A stretch of 64,000 nt of DNA from Muribaculaceae bacterium (GTDB lineage: Bacteria > Bacteroidota > Bacteroidia > Bacteroidales > Muribaculaceae): contig JAFSCJ010000005.1 of the NCBI GenBank assembly GCA_017436845.1, forward strand, positions 248,001 to 312,000, in the 5' to 3' direction. A program made the position numbers and the translations under genes. Numbering within the stretch: position 1 is the stretch's first letter; each line of letters starts with the position of its first letter. This document shows positions 35,625 through 44,219 of the stretch, one piece after another. Below the pieces are notes generated by a model. It worked only from the letters and a program-made list of their open reading frames with translations. It was not told where the DNA came from and did no database searches.

Positions 35625-36056
35625 TTACTTTCCTTCCCTCAACATCGCAAGAGCTTGATTTTCATGAGCTTCCATAATCTCTCGTTCACCCGGAGCCTTA
35701 TCATTTATGCCACATAAGTGTAACAATCCATGTACTATAACACGCTTTAGCTCAGAGTCGTAACTGCAATTCAACCCCTCTGCATTTGTACGTACAGTGT
35801 CAAGAGATATATACATGTCGCCTCTCACCAACTTGCCTCGACAATAATCAAATGTGATTATATCGGTATAATAGTCATGATTTAGGAATTGGCGATTTAC
35901 CTCAAGGATTTTTTCATCATTGCAAAATATATACACAAGCGGTCCAAGTATACGATCATGAGCCTTTGTAACTTGCTCAAGCCAGCAAGCCAGCTGCTCT
36001 GTATCAATCTCAGGCATTGATACATTTTGACAAATCCATTCTATCTTATCTACCAT
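35625..36056 (-). CDS. ybeY: rRNA maturation factor YbeY (endoribonuclease)
   Basis: 143 residues. Zinc-dependent factor for 16S rRNA 3'-end maturation and ribosome quality control. The motif is VHGLLHLCGINDK with His109 and His113. Where most YbeY proteins have the third His of HxxxHxxxxxH, this one has Asp119; I recall the same change in other Bacteroidetes (CGYKDK-type motifs), so it is probably lineage-typical and not a defect. It is the first gene of the run to uvrC, with a promoter at 36079-36086. Confidence 0.93.
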   Translation of the reverse strand: MVDKIEWICQNVSMPEIDTEQLACWLEQVTKAHDRILGPLVYIFCNDEKILEVNRQFLNHDYYTDIITFDYCRGKLVRGDMYISLDTVRTNAEGLNCSYDSELKRVIVHGLLHLCGINDKAPGEREIMEAHENQALAMLREGK

Positions 36057-36078
36057 ACTTTCTAAATGATATAACTTA

Positions 36079-36086
36079 CAAAAATA
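36079..36086 (-). promoter_or_regulatory. -7 box TATTTTTG for ybeY-mnmG-apt-uvrC
   Basis: TAnnTTTG match on the minus strand, 22 bp before the ybeY ATG. It lies in the 256-bp divergent gap (36057-36312), which is very A/T-rich and also holds two copies of CAATTTTCCAAC (36162-36173 and 36257-36268). Confidence 0.5.
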
Positions 36087-36288
36087 AGAATATTTGAGAA
36101 AATTTCAAAAATGAATTTTTTGAGTCGATTTTTCAATTTTTCTGAGCAAATTTCAAAACCACAATTTTCCAACTTAAACCACTGCAAATCAAATCCTTAA
36201 ACCCATTCTTTATTTCGCGAGATTTTGATATTTATTTTCGCCTGACCACCTGAGCGCAATTTTCCAACGCAAAAACGGCAAAATTGAC

Positions 36289-36296
36289 TACCTTTG
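36289..36296 (+). promoter_or_regulatory. -7 box TACCTTTG for the AlkD-like gene
   Basis: Exact TAnnTTTG, 16 bp before the ATG at 36313. Confidence 0.6.
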
Positions 36297-36312
36297 AACA
36301 AAACTTATCTCT

Positions 36313-37029
36313 ATGTTAAAAAATTGGCAAGAAGAGCTCCAAGAAGTTGCCCACCCCGAAAAGATTAAAATTTTTCAATCATTTTTCAAAACGGGAAAAG
36401 GGGAATATGGCGAAGGAGACAAATTTATAGGAGTGAGTGTTCCCGACAACAGAAAAATTGCTCAAAAATATTATCTCTCATCATTTGATGAAATAGAGGC
36501 AATGCTATACCATGAAATTCATGAGTATCGATTATCGGCACTACTTGCTCTTGTCCATCGTTACAAAAAAGAGAAAAACGAAAATAAAAAACAAGAGATT
36601 ATTGATTTTTATCTCACTAATAGTAGTAGATGTAATAATTGGGACTTGGTAGATTTATCTGCTCCTTATATTTTGGGGACACACATGATAGACCACCCAT
36701 CTCCCACTCTGCTTAAGAAGCTTAGTAACGATAGCAATTTGTGGTGTCAACGCATAGCCATAGTATCGACATTGATGCTTATACGACATCGGCGATTTGA
36801 CGAAACCATCTCCCTGTGCAAAAAATATTTACCCCACCCCCACCCTCTTATTCACAAAGCGACAGGGTGGATGTTGAGAGAAATTGGGAAAAAGAATGAA
36901 CATATCCTTACTGATTTTTTAGACAAACATTCATCAGAGATGCCTCGCACTGCTCTACGATATGCAATAGAGCGCTTATCTGTCGAAAAACGACAATATT
37001 ATATGGCAATATCCAAAAAAACTAAGTAA
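36313..37029 (+). CDS. AlkD-family DNA alkylation repair protein
   Basis: 238 residues, all helical and composed of HEAT-like repeats. Landmarks are FIGVSVPDNRKIAQKYYLSS near the start, HEYRLSALLALVHRYKK, CNNWDLVDLSAPYILG with the conserved WD, RIAIVSTLMLIRHRRFDETI and HPLIHKATGWMLREIGK. AlkD removes 3- and 7-alkylated purines from DNA without base flipping. The gene stands alone with its own promoter; the metY promoter overlaps its stop codon. Confidence 0.93.
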   Translation: MLKNWQEELQEVAHPEKIKIFQSFFKTGKGEYGEGDKFIGVSVPDNRKIAQKYYLSSFDEIEAMLYHEIHEYRLSALLALVHRYKKEKNENKKQEIIDFYLTNSSRCNNWDLVDLSAPYILGTHMIDHPSPTLLKKLSNDSNLWCQRIAIVSTLMLIRHRRFDETISLCKKYLPHPHPLIHKATGWMLREIGKKNEHILTDFLDKHSSEMPRTALRYAIERLSVEKRQYYMAISKKTK

Positions 37030-37034
37030 TTTTG
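37027..37034 (+). promoter_or_regulatory. -7 box TAATTTTG for metY
   Basis: TAnnTTTG match overlapping the TAA stop of the AlkD-like gene, 22 bp before the metY ATG. There is no room for a riboswitch leader. Confidence 0.5.
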
Positions 37035-37056
37035 CACATCCTAAATTATAAACAAA

Positions 37057-38337
37057 ATGGCAAAAGAATTTAAGCCCGAGACATTGTGTGTCCAAGCAGG
37101 TTGGACTCCATCAAAAGGAGAACCTCGTGTTCTTCCCATCTACCAAAGTACAACATTCAAATACGATACAAGCGAACAGATGGCTCGCCTCTTCGATCTT
37201 GAAGATAGCGGATATTTCTACACGCGCCTACAAAATCCCACAAATGATGCCGTAGCGGCTAAAATCGCGGCTCTTGAAGGTGGTGTGGCTGCAATGCTCA
37301 CTTCAAGCGGACAAGCTGCCAATTTCTATGCTATCTTCAACATTTGCCAAGCAGGAGACCATTTTATCAGCTCTTCAGCAATATACGGTGGCACATTCAA
37401 CTTGTTCAGTGTAACGATGAAAAAACTCGGCATTGAGGTTACATTTATCAACCCCGATGCAACAGAAGATGAAATAAATGCCGCTTTCCGACCAAATACC
37501 AAAGCACTATTTGGCGAGACCGTATCAAACCCATCACTTGAGGTACTTGACATCGAAAAATTTGCTCGCATTGCACACTCAAATGGAGTGCCTTTGATTA
37601 TTGATAACACATTCCCCACTCCTATTAATTGTCGCCCATTTGAATGGGGTGCCGATATTGTCATCCACTCTACTACAAAGTATATGGATGGACACGCTAC
37701 AAGTGTGGGTGGAGCAATAGTTGATAGTGGAAATTTTGATTGGGACGCTCACGCCGATAAATTCCCAGGATTGTGTACTCCTGACGAATCATACCATGGT
37801 TTGACATACACAAAAGCATTTGGCAAACTTGCGTTCATTACTAAAGCGACAGCCCAACTAATGCGAGATCTCGGCAGCATACAATCCCCTCAAAATGCGT
37901 TCCTTCTCAATCTTGGGCTTGAAACATTACACTTGCGCATGCCTCGCCACTGCGAAAATGCGCTCAAGGTAGCTCAATATCTTGAAAAGAACGAAAAAGT
38001 AGCATGGGTAAACTATTGCGGTCTGCCAGGAAATAAGTATTACAACCTTGCTCAAAAATATATGCCCAACGGCTCTTGTGGTGTAATATCATTTGGACTA
38101 AAAGGCGGTCGCGATGAATCTATCCGATTCATGGACAACCTCAAGCTTGCGGCAATCGTAACACATGTTGCCGATGCTCGCACATGTGTTCTTCATCCTG
38201 CAAGCCACACTCATCGCCAACTCTCTGATGAACAATTAATTGAAGCAGGAGTTCGTCCCGACTTAATTCGTTTGTCTGTTGGTATTGAAAATGCCGATGA
38301 CATCATCGCCGATATCGACCAAGCACTAAACGCATAA
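37057..38337 (+). CDS. metY: O-acetylhomoserine sulfhydrylase
   Basis: 426 residues, the length of the O-acetylhomoserine aminocarboxypropyltransferase type. This PLP enzyme makes homocysteine from O-acetylhomoserine and sulfide. Family marks are ETLCVQAGWTPSKGEPRVLPIYQS, SGYFYTRLQNPTNDAV, AMLTSSGQAANFYAI, the PLP lysine in VIHSTTKYMDGHATSVGG, and HPASHTHRQLSDEQL near the end. A relation to the cysteine route fits with the cysE-like gene at 17308. It is followed after 4 bp by the kinase-like gene. Confidence 0.95.
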   Translation: MAKEFKPETLCVQAGWTPSKGEPRVLPIYQSTTFKYDTSEQMARLFDLEDSGYFYTRLQNPTNDAVAAKIAALEGGVAAMLTSSGQAANFYAIFNICQAGDHFISSSAIYGGTFNLFSVTMKKLGIEVTFINPDATEDEINAAFRPNTKALFGETVSNPSLEVLDIEKFARIAHSNGVPLIIDNTFPTPINCRPFEWGADIVIHSTTKYMDGHATSVGGAIVDSGNFDWDAHADKFPGLCTPDESYHGLTYTKAFGKLAFITKATAQLMRDLGSIQSPQNAFLLNLGLETLHLRMPRHCENALKVAQYLEKNEKVAWVNYCGLPGNKYYNLAQKYMPNGSCGVISFGLKGGRDESIRFMDNLKLAAIVTHVADARTCVLHPASHTHRQLSDEQLIEAGVRPDLIRLSVGIENADDIIADIDQALNA

Positions 38338-38341
38338 GATT

Positions 38342-39100
38342 ATGAAAAGATATATTACTGACTGCAATCATGATTGCCCTTCATTTAAACCAATAGTAGA
38401 ATCTATTACACAAAATGGAGCGCCGAATGATGCACAAGTAATATTTTCAAAACGAAATACAGTATATACAATGATGATAGGAGACGAAAAACTTAACATC
38501 AAGGCTTTTCGTCTCCCAAACATTGTAAATGCATTTATATACACAACTCTTCGTAAAAGCAAAGCCTATCGCTCCTATCAGAATGCCTGCAAACTCATTG
38601 ACTTAGGTTTCTTAACACCAAAACCTATCGGATATGGCGAGGAACGCGATGGGATAAAACTCTGCCACAGCTACTATATCAGCCAACATATTGAAGCCCT
38701 CAATATGAGAAATTGGCAAGATAAACCCGATTGCGAGCCCTTGCTACGGGCCTTTGCCAAGGAAATCGTAAGATTACACCATGCAGGAGTGTGGCACAAA
38801 GACTTCTCCCCCGGCAATATTATCTACACAGGAAATTCTACTGATGGTTATAAATTTTACTACATCGACTTGAATCGTATGCAATTTGGCATCAAATCTC
38901 GCAACAAACTCATGTCAATGTTCCGAGCCATCAATCTAATCCCTGCCGAAACTGAAAGACTCGCTCGATACTATGCCGAAGAAGTAGGCGAAAATCCAGA
39001 TAATGTCATCCCAGAAGCGCTAAAACAATTAGATGGATATTTCAAAGAGCAAAGGCGCAAAAGATGGTTTAAATCTTTGTTTAAAAAGGGGAAAAAGTAG
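38342..39100 (+). CDS. WaaP/Kdo-kinase-like LPS kinase
   Basis: 252 residues. The protein-kinase-like fold of LPS core kinases is indicated by the catalytic HRD-like loop HHAGVWHKDFSPGNIIYTG (Asp then Asn) and the DFG-like YYIDLNRMQFG. The start has the strand-lysine region (LNIKAFRLPNIVNAFIY, then KAYRSYQNACKLIDLG, TPKPIGYGEE). These enzymes phosphorylate Kdo or heptose of lipid A-core on the inner face of the inner membrane. The end is very basic (EQRRKRWFKSLFKKGKK), which may help membrane binding. Co-transcription with metY is inferred from the 4-bp gap; no functional link is evident. Confidence 0.82.
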   Translation: MKRYITDCNHDCPSFKPIVESITQNGAPNDAQVIFSKRNTVYTMMIGDEKLNIKAFRLPNIVNAFIYTTLRKSKAYRSYQNACKLIDLGFLTPKPIGYGEERDGIKLCHSYYISQHIEALNMRNWQDKPDCEPLLRAFAKEIVRLHHAGVWHKDFSPGNIIYTGNSTDGYKFYYIDLNRMQFGIKSRNKLMSMFRAINLIPAETERLARYYAEEVGENPDNVIPEALKQLDGYFKEQRRKRWFKSLFKKGKK

Positions 39101-39153
39101 ATTTTAATCTTCTTTTCTTGCTTTTTTCTCATCTCAAACAACCACATTTGAGA

Positions 39154-39161
39154 TATCTTTG
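39154..39161 (+). promoter_or_regulatory. -7 box TATCTTTG for the uridine-kinase-like gene
   Basis: Exact TAnnTTTG; it overlaps a possible ATG at 39159, and so favours the start at 39192. Confidence 0.6.
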
Positions 39162-39191
39162 TTATCTTTATTGCACAATAACTATTTTACC

Positions 39192-40868
39192 ATGAGCAAT
39201 AAAATGAAGATATTCTGTAAAAATGTGGGAGAATATATCCCGTTCACCGGAGGAGAATCTCTCTCTGAAATATTCAACCGACTCAGTAATCGCATCAATA
39301 TTACCCCCATCTGTGCTCGCGTCAATAACAAAACAGAGGATATGCAGTACCCTGTTTTCTCTCCAAAACAAGTAGAATTCCTTGACCGCAACAGCGCGTC
39401 GGGACAACGCGTATATATTAGATCCTTGTGTATGATGCTGTATAAGGCTGTCGCTGATTGTTGTCCCAAAGGAACTCGTCTTCGCATCGAACATTCTATA
39501 GCTCGCGGATATTATTGTCGTCTTATCGGCGAAAATATTATCGTGGACTTGAATTTAATAGATACTTTACGCGCAAAAATGGATGAATTGGTTAAACGTA
39601 ATATTCCTTTTGAACGCAAAGAAAGACTCACGTCCGATGTTATAAAAATATTTGAAGAACAAGGCCTTTACGATAAAGTCCAATTACTAAAAACTACCCA
39701 CGATTTATACACCATTTATTATCGACTTGATGGTATCTGTGATAGTTACTATGGCAATCTTGCACCATCAACAGGAATGTTGGCAACATTTGATCTTGAG
39801 CCCTATAAAGATGGGTTTCTCCTACTTGGACCTGACCCTCAAAACGAAAATCGCCCCATACGCCCCATTCAACAAGAAAAAATGTATGAAGCGTTTACCG
39901 ACTATCTTGCATTTAATCGCATCATAGGCGTTAGCAATGTAGGCGAATTGAATGAAGCTGTTACACATCGCCATTCCGCTATGCTCATCAATGTAGCTGA
40001 AGCTCTTCATGACAAAAAAATTGGTCGTATTTCTGACCGCATTTTGGAACGCTATAAAGATGGCGGGGCACGCATTGTTCTCATTGCAGGACCATCTTCA
40101 TCAGGGAAAACAACGTTTACAAAACGGCTCTCAATCCAACTGATGACCAATCTGTTAATACCTCAATCAATCTCTCTTGACGATTATTTCATAAATCGTG
40201 TAGATACTCCTCTCGATGAAAACGGAGAGTATGATTTTGAGTCATTATATGCCCTCGATTTAGAGCAGTTTAACAAGGATTTAAACGCATTAATCAATGG
40301 TGAAGAGGTAGAACTCCCCTACTATAATTTTGAGACCGGACAGCGAGAATATCGTGGCAACAAAATTAAATTAGGAGAAAACTCAGTCCTATTAATCGAA
40401 GGAATTCATGGACTAAACCCCGAATTGACCGCTGCTATTGAGCCAAAGATGAAATACGCAATATATGTTTCGGCCTTAACAACTCTTTCTATCGACGATC
40501 ACAATTGGGTACCTACGACCGACAATCGACTACTACGCCGCATTATTCGCGACCATAAATACCGTGGAGTATCTGCAGCTGACACCATCAAACGATGGCC
40601 CAGCGTGCGTCGTGGCGAGGAAAAATGGATATTCCCCTATCAAGAAAATGCCGATTCTATGTTCAACTCTTCTCTATTATTTGAGCTTGGAGTTATTAAA
40701 GAATATGGCGAAGAAGTTCTTAAAAGTGTTCCCCATGATACTCCCGAATATGGGGAAGCATACCGCTTACGTGCATTCTTGAATTATTTCACACCCATAG
40801 GCGATGATTTAATCCCCTCCACAAGCCTACTGCGTGAATTCCTTGGGGGAAGTTCATTCCACTATTAA
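39192..40868 (+). CDS. Uridine-kinase-like nucleoside kinase with TGS/ThrRS-like N-terminus
   Basis: 558 residues from MSNKMKIFCKN; an upstream ATG at 39159 lies within the -7 box. About 1-60 resembles a TGS domain, and about 60-200 the editing-like domain of threonyl-tRNA synthetase (RIEHSIARGYYCRL; YRLDGICDSYYGNL). The C-terminal half is a P-loop kinase: Walker A GPSSSGKTTFTKRL at about residue 300, SLDDYFINRVDTPLDENGEYDFESL typical of uridine kinase and phosphoribulokinase, and LIEGIHGLNP. This fused architecture is widespread in Bacteroidetes and Clostridia; the substrate is presumed to be uridine or cytidine and is not proven. Confidence 0.88.
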   Translation: MSNKMKIFCKNVGEYIPFTGGESLSEIFNRLSNRINITPICARVNNKTEDMQYPVFSPKQVEFLDRNSASGQRVYIRSLCMMLYKAVADCCPKGTRLRIEHSIARGYYCRLIGENIIVDLNLIDTLRAKMDELVKRNIPFERKERLTSDVIKIFEEQGLYDKVQLLKTTHDLYTIYYRLDGICDSYYGNLAPSTGMLATFDLEPYKDGFLLLGPDPQNENRPIRPIQQEKMYEAFTDYLAFNRIIGVSNVGELNEAVTHRHSAMLINVAEALHDKKIGRISDRILERYKDGGARIVLIAGPSSSGKTTFTKRLSIQLMTNLLIPQSISLDDYFINRVDTPLDENGEYDFESLYALDLEQFNKDLNALINGEEVELPYYNFETGQREYRGNKIKLGENSVLLIEGIHGLNPELTAAIEPKMKYAIYVSALTTLSIDDHNWVPTTDNRLLRRIIRDHKYRGVSAADTIKRWPSVRRGEEKWIFPYQENADSMFNSSLLFELGVIKEYGEEVLKSVPHDTPEYGEAYRLRAFLNYFTPIGDDLIPSTSLLREFLGGSSFHY

Positions 40869-40875
40869 AAGCGAT

Positions 40876-40912
40876 AAAAACGGCCCGCAAAACAATGATG
40901 CGAGCCGTTTTT
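40876..40912. terminator. Bidirectional terminator between convergent genes
   Basis: A 14-bp stem with one mismatch, AAAAACGGCCCGCA/TGCGAGCCGTTTTT, 9-nt loop, with A- and T-runs on both flanks. It sits between the kinase stop (40868) and the DUF5723 gene stop (40931) and can serve both. Confidence 0.88.
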
Positions 40913-40930
40913 ATATAATTTGATATACTA

Positions 40931-42295
40931 TTAGAATGGTATATTTAACCCAAGATTAACATTAGCATTTGCTGTCATCGGCACACCTTGTTTTGCAAGT
41001 TTAGTCATCATGTGATCCATTCCCACAAAGAAATTGAAACCGGGGACATTCAAATTCATAATCCAACCAAATCCCCATCCAAATGTTCCGGTAACGACAT
41101 TTGCTCCCGCAGAGAATGCTTTAACAGGATTTACATTTGCCGACAAGCGGAATTCTGTCCATGTATAATCACCTTGAATGCGAGTTGTATTCAACAAACC
41201 AAATGAAAGTTTACGATAAACCGGAAGATTATATTCTGCTCCGAGATTGACTGTTGCAGCCAACATCTTAGAACGTGAACCTTGATCACCCATATCTTCA
41301 AGCTCATACAACGCCGACAAATCGTCTTGAATTCTATCTAACTCATCATCAAAATTATTCTCCATTTCGTCATCTACATTGAAAGTGTATTTATCTGTTT
41401 GGAATTCCTTTACACCATTTGTTGATGCCACCATATTATTATTCCAATTGATGAAACCAAGGTCTAATATTGAAGCTGAGAAAGTCCAGTCTTTATTAAA
41501 TTTAAATTCTGCTCCCAAATCAAATGCAACACCAAATCCATTCAATCCGGCGCCATCGACATCCATTCCATCGACATACTCATGTCCTGTATCACTATTG
41601 CGTCCACGGGTATATTCCAGTCCCTTCACACTTGATTGGACTTGACCATCGACAACGACATCCCATGAATTTTCACCAAGAGCGAGATGAGCCTTATCAA
41701 AATCGGCATCAATATTAGCACCTCCGAGCAAGAATTTCATTGCTCCACCAACACGCCATTTTTCATTGATCTTATGAGAGTGACCGAGAGCAATTTCAAA
41801 ATAAGCATCGGCATGAGCTCGCAAGTCAGAGATATCATACACTTTATTCTCAATACCCTCTTTCAATAAAGAGAAGAAAGTGGTCGGAATGTGTGTTTGA
41901 GCATTGGCACGTGCATTAATTGATATTGTGTTGTACCCTTTAAATGCTTTGAATCCCACTGCAAGAAGACCGATTTTGAGGTCAGTTCCAAATCGGCTCT
42001 TATCCCCCACCGCATCTAAGAAATCTTTAGCATCTACTTGAGGATTAAGGAATGTTGTAGTTTTGCCGTCGACATTATAAAAAATATCATCCAAACTAAG
42101 ATTACCATTAACACCTAAATTCACATTCCCCAATGCAGGAATTGCAATAAAATTACGTTCATTCTCAAACGCCGGATTTTGTTGATAACGATATAAATAA
42201 CCATCGGTAAAATAAGCCGAACGAGTATTTTGTGCAACCGAAGCAACACCCGACGCCAATAACACTGCTGATATAATTAGTTTATTTAGTTTCAT
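40931..42295 (-). CDS. DUF5723-family outer-membrane-like protein
   Basis: 454 residues. The signal peptide MKLNKLIISAVLLASGVASV is cut near AQN. The start of the mature part, RSAYFTDGYLYRYQQNPAFE and FIAIPALGNVNLGVNGNLSL, matches the DUF5723 family of Bacteroidetes, probably an outer-membrane barrel related in form to FadL- or PorV-like proteins. The rest has regular amphipathic strands (ISINARANAQTHIPTTF, YFEIALGHSHKINEKWRVGG, GAEFKFNKDWTFSASILDLG) and ends with an aromatic-terminated strand (NVNLGLNIPF), as barrels do. It follows a lipoprotein gene by 11 bp, so a joint envelope role is likely. Confidence 0.85.
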   Translation of the reverse strand: MKLNKLIISAVLLASGVASVAQNTRSAYFTDGYLYRYQQNPAFENERNFIAIPALGNVNLGVNGNLSLDDIFYNVDGKTTTFLNPQVDAKDFLDAVGDKSRFGTDLKIGLLAVGFKAFKGYNTISINARANAQTHIPTTFFSLLKEGIENKVYDISDLRAHADAYFEIALGHSHKINEKWRVGGAMKFLLGGANIDADFDKAHLALGENSWDVVVDGQVQSSVKGLEYTRGRNSDTGHEYVDGMDVDGAGLNGFGVAFDLGAEFKFNKDWTFSASILDLGFINWNNNMVASTNGVKEFQTDKYTFNVDDEMENNFDDELDRIQDDLSALYELEDMGDQGSRSKMLAATVNLGAEYNLPVYRKLSFGLLNTTRIQGDYTWTEFRLSANVNPVKAFSAGANVVTGTFGWGFGWIMNLNVPGFNFFVGMDHMMTKLAKQGVPMTANANVNLGLNIPF

Positions 42296-42306
42296 ATCTG
42301 TTTCTT

Positions 42307-44052
42307 TTATAGTTCATTGATGTAATTTCCTGAAATCTTGACCTTCAAATCTTTCAAATGAATATATTCCGATGGTTTAAGCATGCTATTATTGTCCTTG
42401 GGCTCAGCAACGGCTTTGAAATAAATCCCATCAAGATGTGTTATCTCACCTGTAATTCTGATAGCAAGTGGATGGTCTGTGGCATTAGCCTCAACACTCA
42501 CACCTTCAACCACAACGTTATTAATCTGATTTCCATTTACATCAATAGGATATCCGGTAATCTCAATATCAAGAGGAAGGTTATTTGTTACAGAAGCTGT
42601 AACATCCATTACTTTTATAGTAATTGCATCAACATCTTCATCATTCCATCCGTCTTCAATGCTTGAATAAACAATTTTTGAATTTACTCCCAATTCAAGT
42701 GGAGTATAGAATGTATATTTCCCTTGAATTTGTCCGAAATCTTTACCTAATTGGAAATCCTCTACATGTTGAACAGGGACATTGGGATTATCCAAGGTTA
42801 CTTTCAATGATACGGGCAATCCATCTCCGCTTAACACATCGGCTAAACCTGAGAATGGCACATGCTCGGCATTTTCATATCCTACATAATATTTTGAAGG
42901 GGCATATGGCGACATACAGAACACATTCATTGGGGTTCCGGCAATAGTAAACACCTCATTGTCAAGAGTCTCTGTTTTTGACAAATCAGACCATTGTGAT
43001 GTAATAGCAAGACCTGATTGAGCATATAATTTGTAGTCAGCCAATGGATTATTTAGGCTCAAATATATTTGGGGATTAGCAAGAGTGATATTAGTCTCAT
43101 CTTGAGCCAAAATATCAGGAAGATTATTAATTGCTATCGGAGCAATATCCATAGCTCCCAATGTGTACTTAACATCACCGGTAAATGTCTTCACAAGAAT
43201 TTTACTCAAATCATATTCCGAGTGTAATTCAATTGTTTTAGGCAACAATAACGGATTAATTCCTGCAACCAAATCTTTTTGCGCAATAACGATTTCGCCT
43301 GAATGAATACCAACATAATCACTGAAAATAATTGTGTGTGTATCATGGTCATATTTTATTCCCGCTGCTTTTATGTCAATCTCTGACACTTTCATGACAA
43401 ATTCCAAGCTATAACCGGAATGTTCTCCTTCATTGATAGCCAATACTCCTGTCGATGGATTATAAACACCCTCATCGGTCGACAAATTCAATCCTTTAGG
43501 CAATTGTAATTCAAAATTACGCACCGAGAACGTTTTTACAAATTCTTTAAGATCGGCAATTTCAAAATTCATCTTTACCTCAAGTTCTGTTCCTATTTTA
43601 TCCATACTCATTATATAGTCACTCACACTATGAGTTTCATAAGTAAATGGAGAAACGCTTGTCTCAACAGTATAATGTAATTCTGTCACCGATGTTTCAA
43701 CATCTGACAATGGAAAATTTTCCGGAATATTCAAATCCAACTCTGTTACAGTAGGCTCTATTTCCGGAGCTGCAATCTCTACAAAAGGAATAGAAATTCC
43801 ATCGGATTGAAAATTTCCTTCTTCGATGAAAGCATATTCACCATCAATCTCCTTGATTTGCTCATTCCCTTCAATATCAATGATGTTTGAAAGTTTAATT
43901 TCATCAATGTTCATTGGGATTGTCAAATCCTTTACTTGTAATTCAACAGTACCGTCGATATCTGACAAATCATAATCATCATCAATACAGCCCGACAGAA
44001 CAAATGGAACGGCCAGCATCACACCGACCTTAATAAAATTTAATGATTTCAT
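42307..44052 (-). CDS. Large lipoprotein of unknown function
   Basis: 581 residues from MKSLNFIKVGVML at 44052; a longer frame reaches 44121 but passes through the -7 box at 44085. The signal ends in the lipobox LSGC (VPFVLSGCIDDDYDLSDIDG); the acidic residues after Cys are typical of Bacteroidetes lipoprotein export signals for the surface. The body is beta-rich with repeated strand patterns (VTELDLNIPENFPLSDVETS, VSEIDIKAAGIKYDHDTHTI, VMDVTASVTNNLPLDIEITG) and no cysteines after the first. No family is recognised. Its operon partner is the DUF5723 protein. Confidence 0.8.
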   Translation of the reverse strand: MKSLNFIKVGVMLAVPFVLSGCIDDDYDLSDIDGTVELQVKDLTIPMNIDEIKLSNIIDIEGNEQIKEIDGEYAFIEEGNFQSDGISIPFVEIAAPEIEPTVTELDLNIPENFPLSDVETSVTELHYTVETSVSPFTYETHSVSDYIMSMDKIGTELEVKMNFEIADLKEFVKTFSVRNFELQLPKGLNLSTDEGVYNPSTGVLAINEGEHSGYSLEFVMKVSEIDIKAAGIKYDHDTHTIIFSDYVGIHSGEIVIAQKDLVAGINPLLLPKTIELHSEYDLSKILVKTFTGDVKYTLGAMDIAPIAINNLPDILAQDETNITLANPQIYLSLNNPLADYKLYAQSGLAITSQWSDLSKTETLDNEVFTIAGTPMNVFCMSPYAPSKYYVGYENAEHVPFSGLADVLSGDGLPVSLKVTLDNPNVPVQHVEDFQLGKDFGQIQGKYTFYTPLELGVNSKIVYSSIEDGWNDEDVDAITIKVMDVTASVTNNLPLDIEITGYPIDVNGNQINNVVVEGVSVEANATDHPLAIRITGEITHLDGIYFKAVAEPKDNNSMLKPSEYIHLKDLKVKISGNYINEL

Positions 44053-44084
44053 AAAATATTGGTTAGTATTATTCAATTTTGGAA

Positions 44085-44092
44085 CAAATTTA
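44085..44092 (-). promoter_or_regulatory. -7 box TAAATTTG for the lipoprotein-DUF5723 operon
   Basis: TAnnTTTG match on the minus strand, 32 bp before the ATG at 44052; it decides against the longer start at 44121. Confidence 0.55.
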
Positions 44093-44185
44093 ACTTTTTT
44101 TTTGATGTCTGCAAAATCCACAATCTATTTAAACACAAATATACACAGATTAACCCTGTAAAACTATAATTTGGAACGAAATTTG

Positions 44186-44193
44186 TATCTTTG
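44186..44193 (+). promoter_or_regulatory. -7 box TATCTTTG for argS
   Basis: Exact TAnnTTTG, 26 bp before the argS ATG. Confidence 0.65.
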
Positions 44194-44219
44194 CAGAAAT
44201 TATATCTAAATAATTAATC

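Noticed and set aside
35640..35651. Idea that the YbeY protein is inactive
   Set aside because: The Asp substitution seems typical of the phylum, and the rest of the protein is intact.
37027..37056. Possible SAM riboswitch before metY
   Set aside because: The promoter leaves under 25 nt of leader, far too short for a riboswitch.
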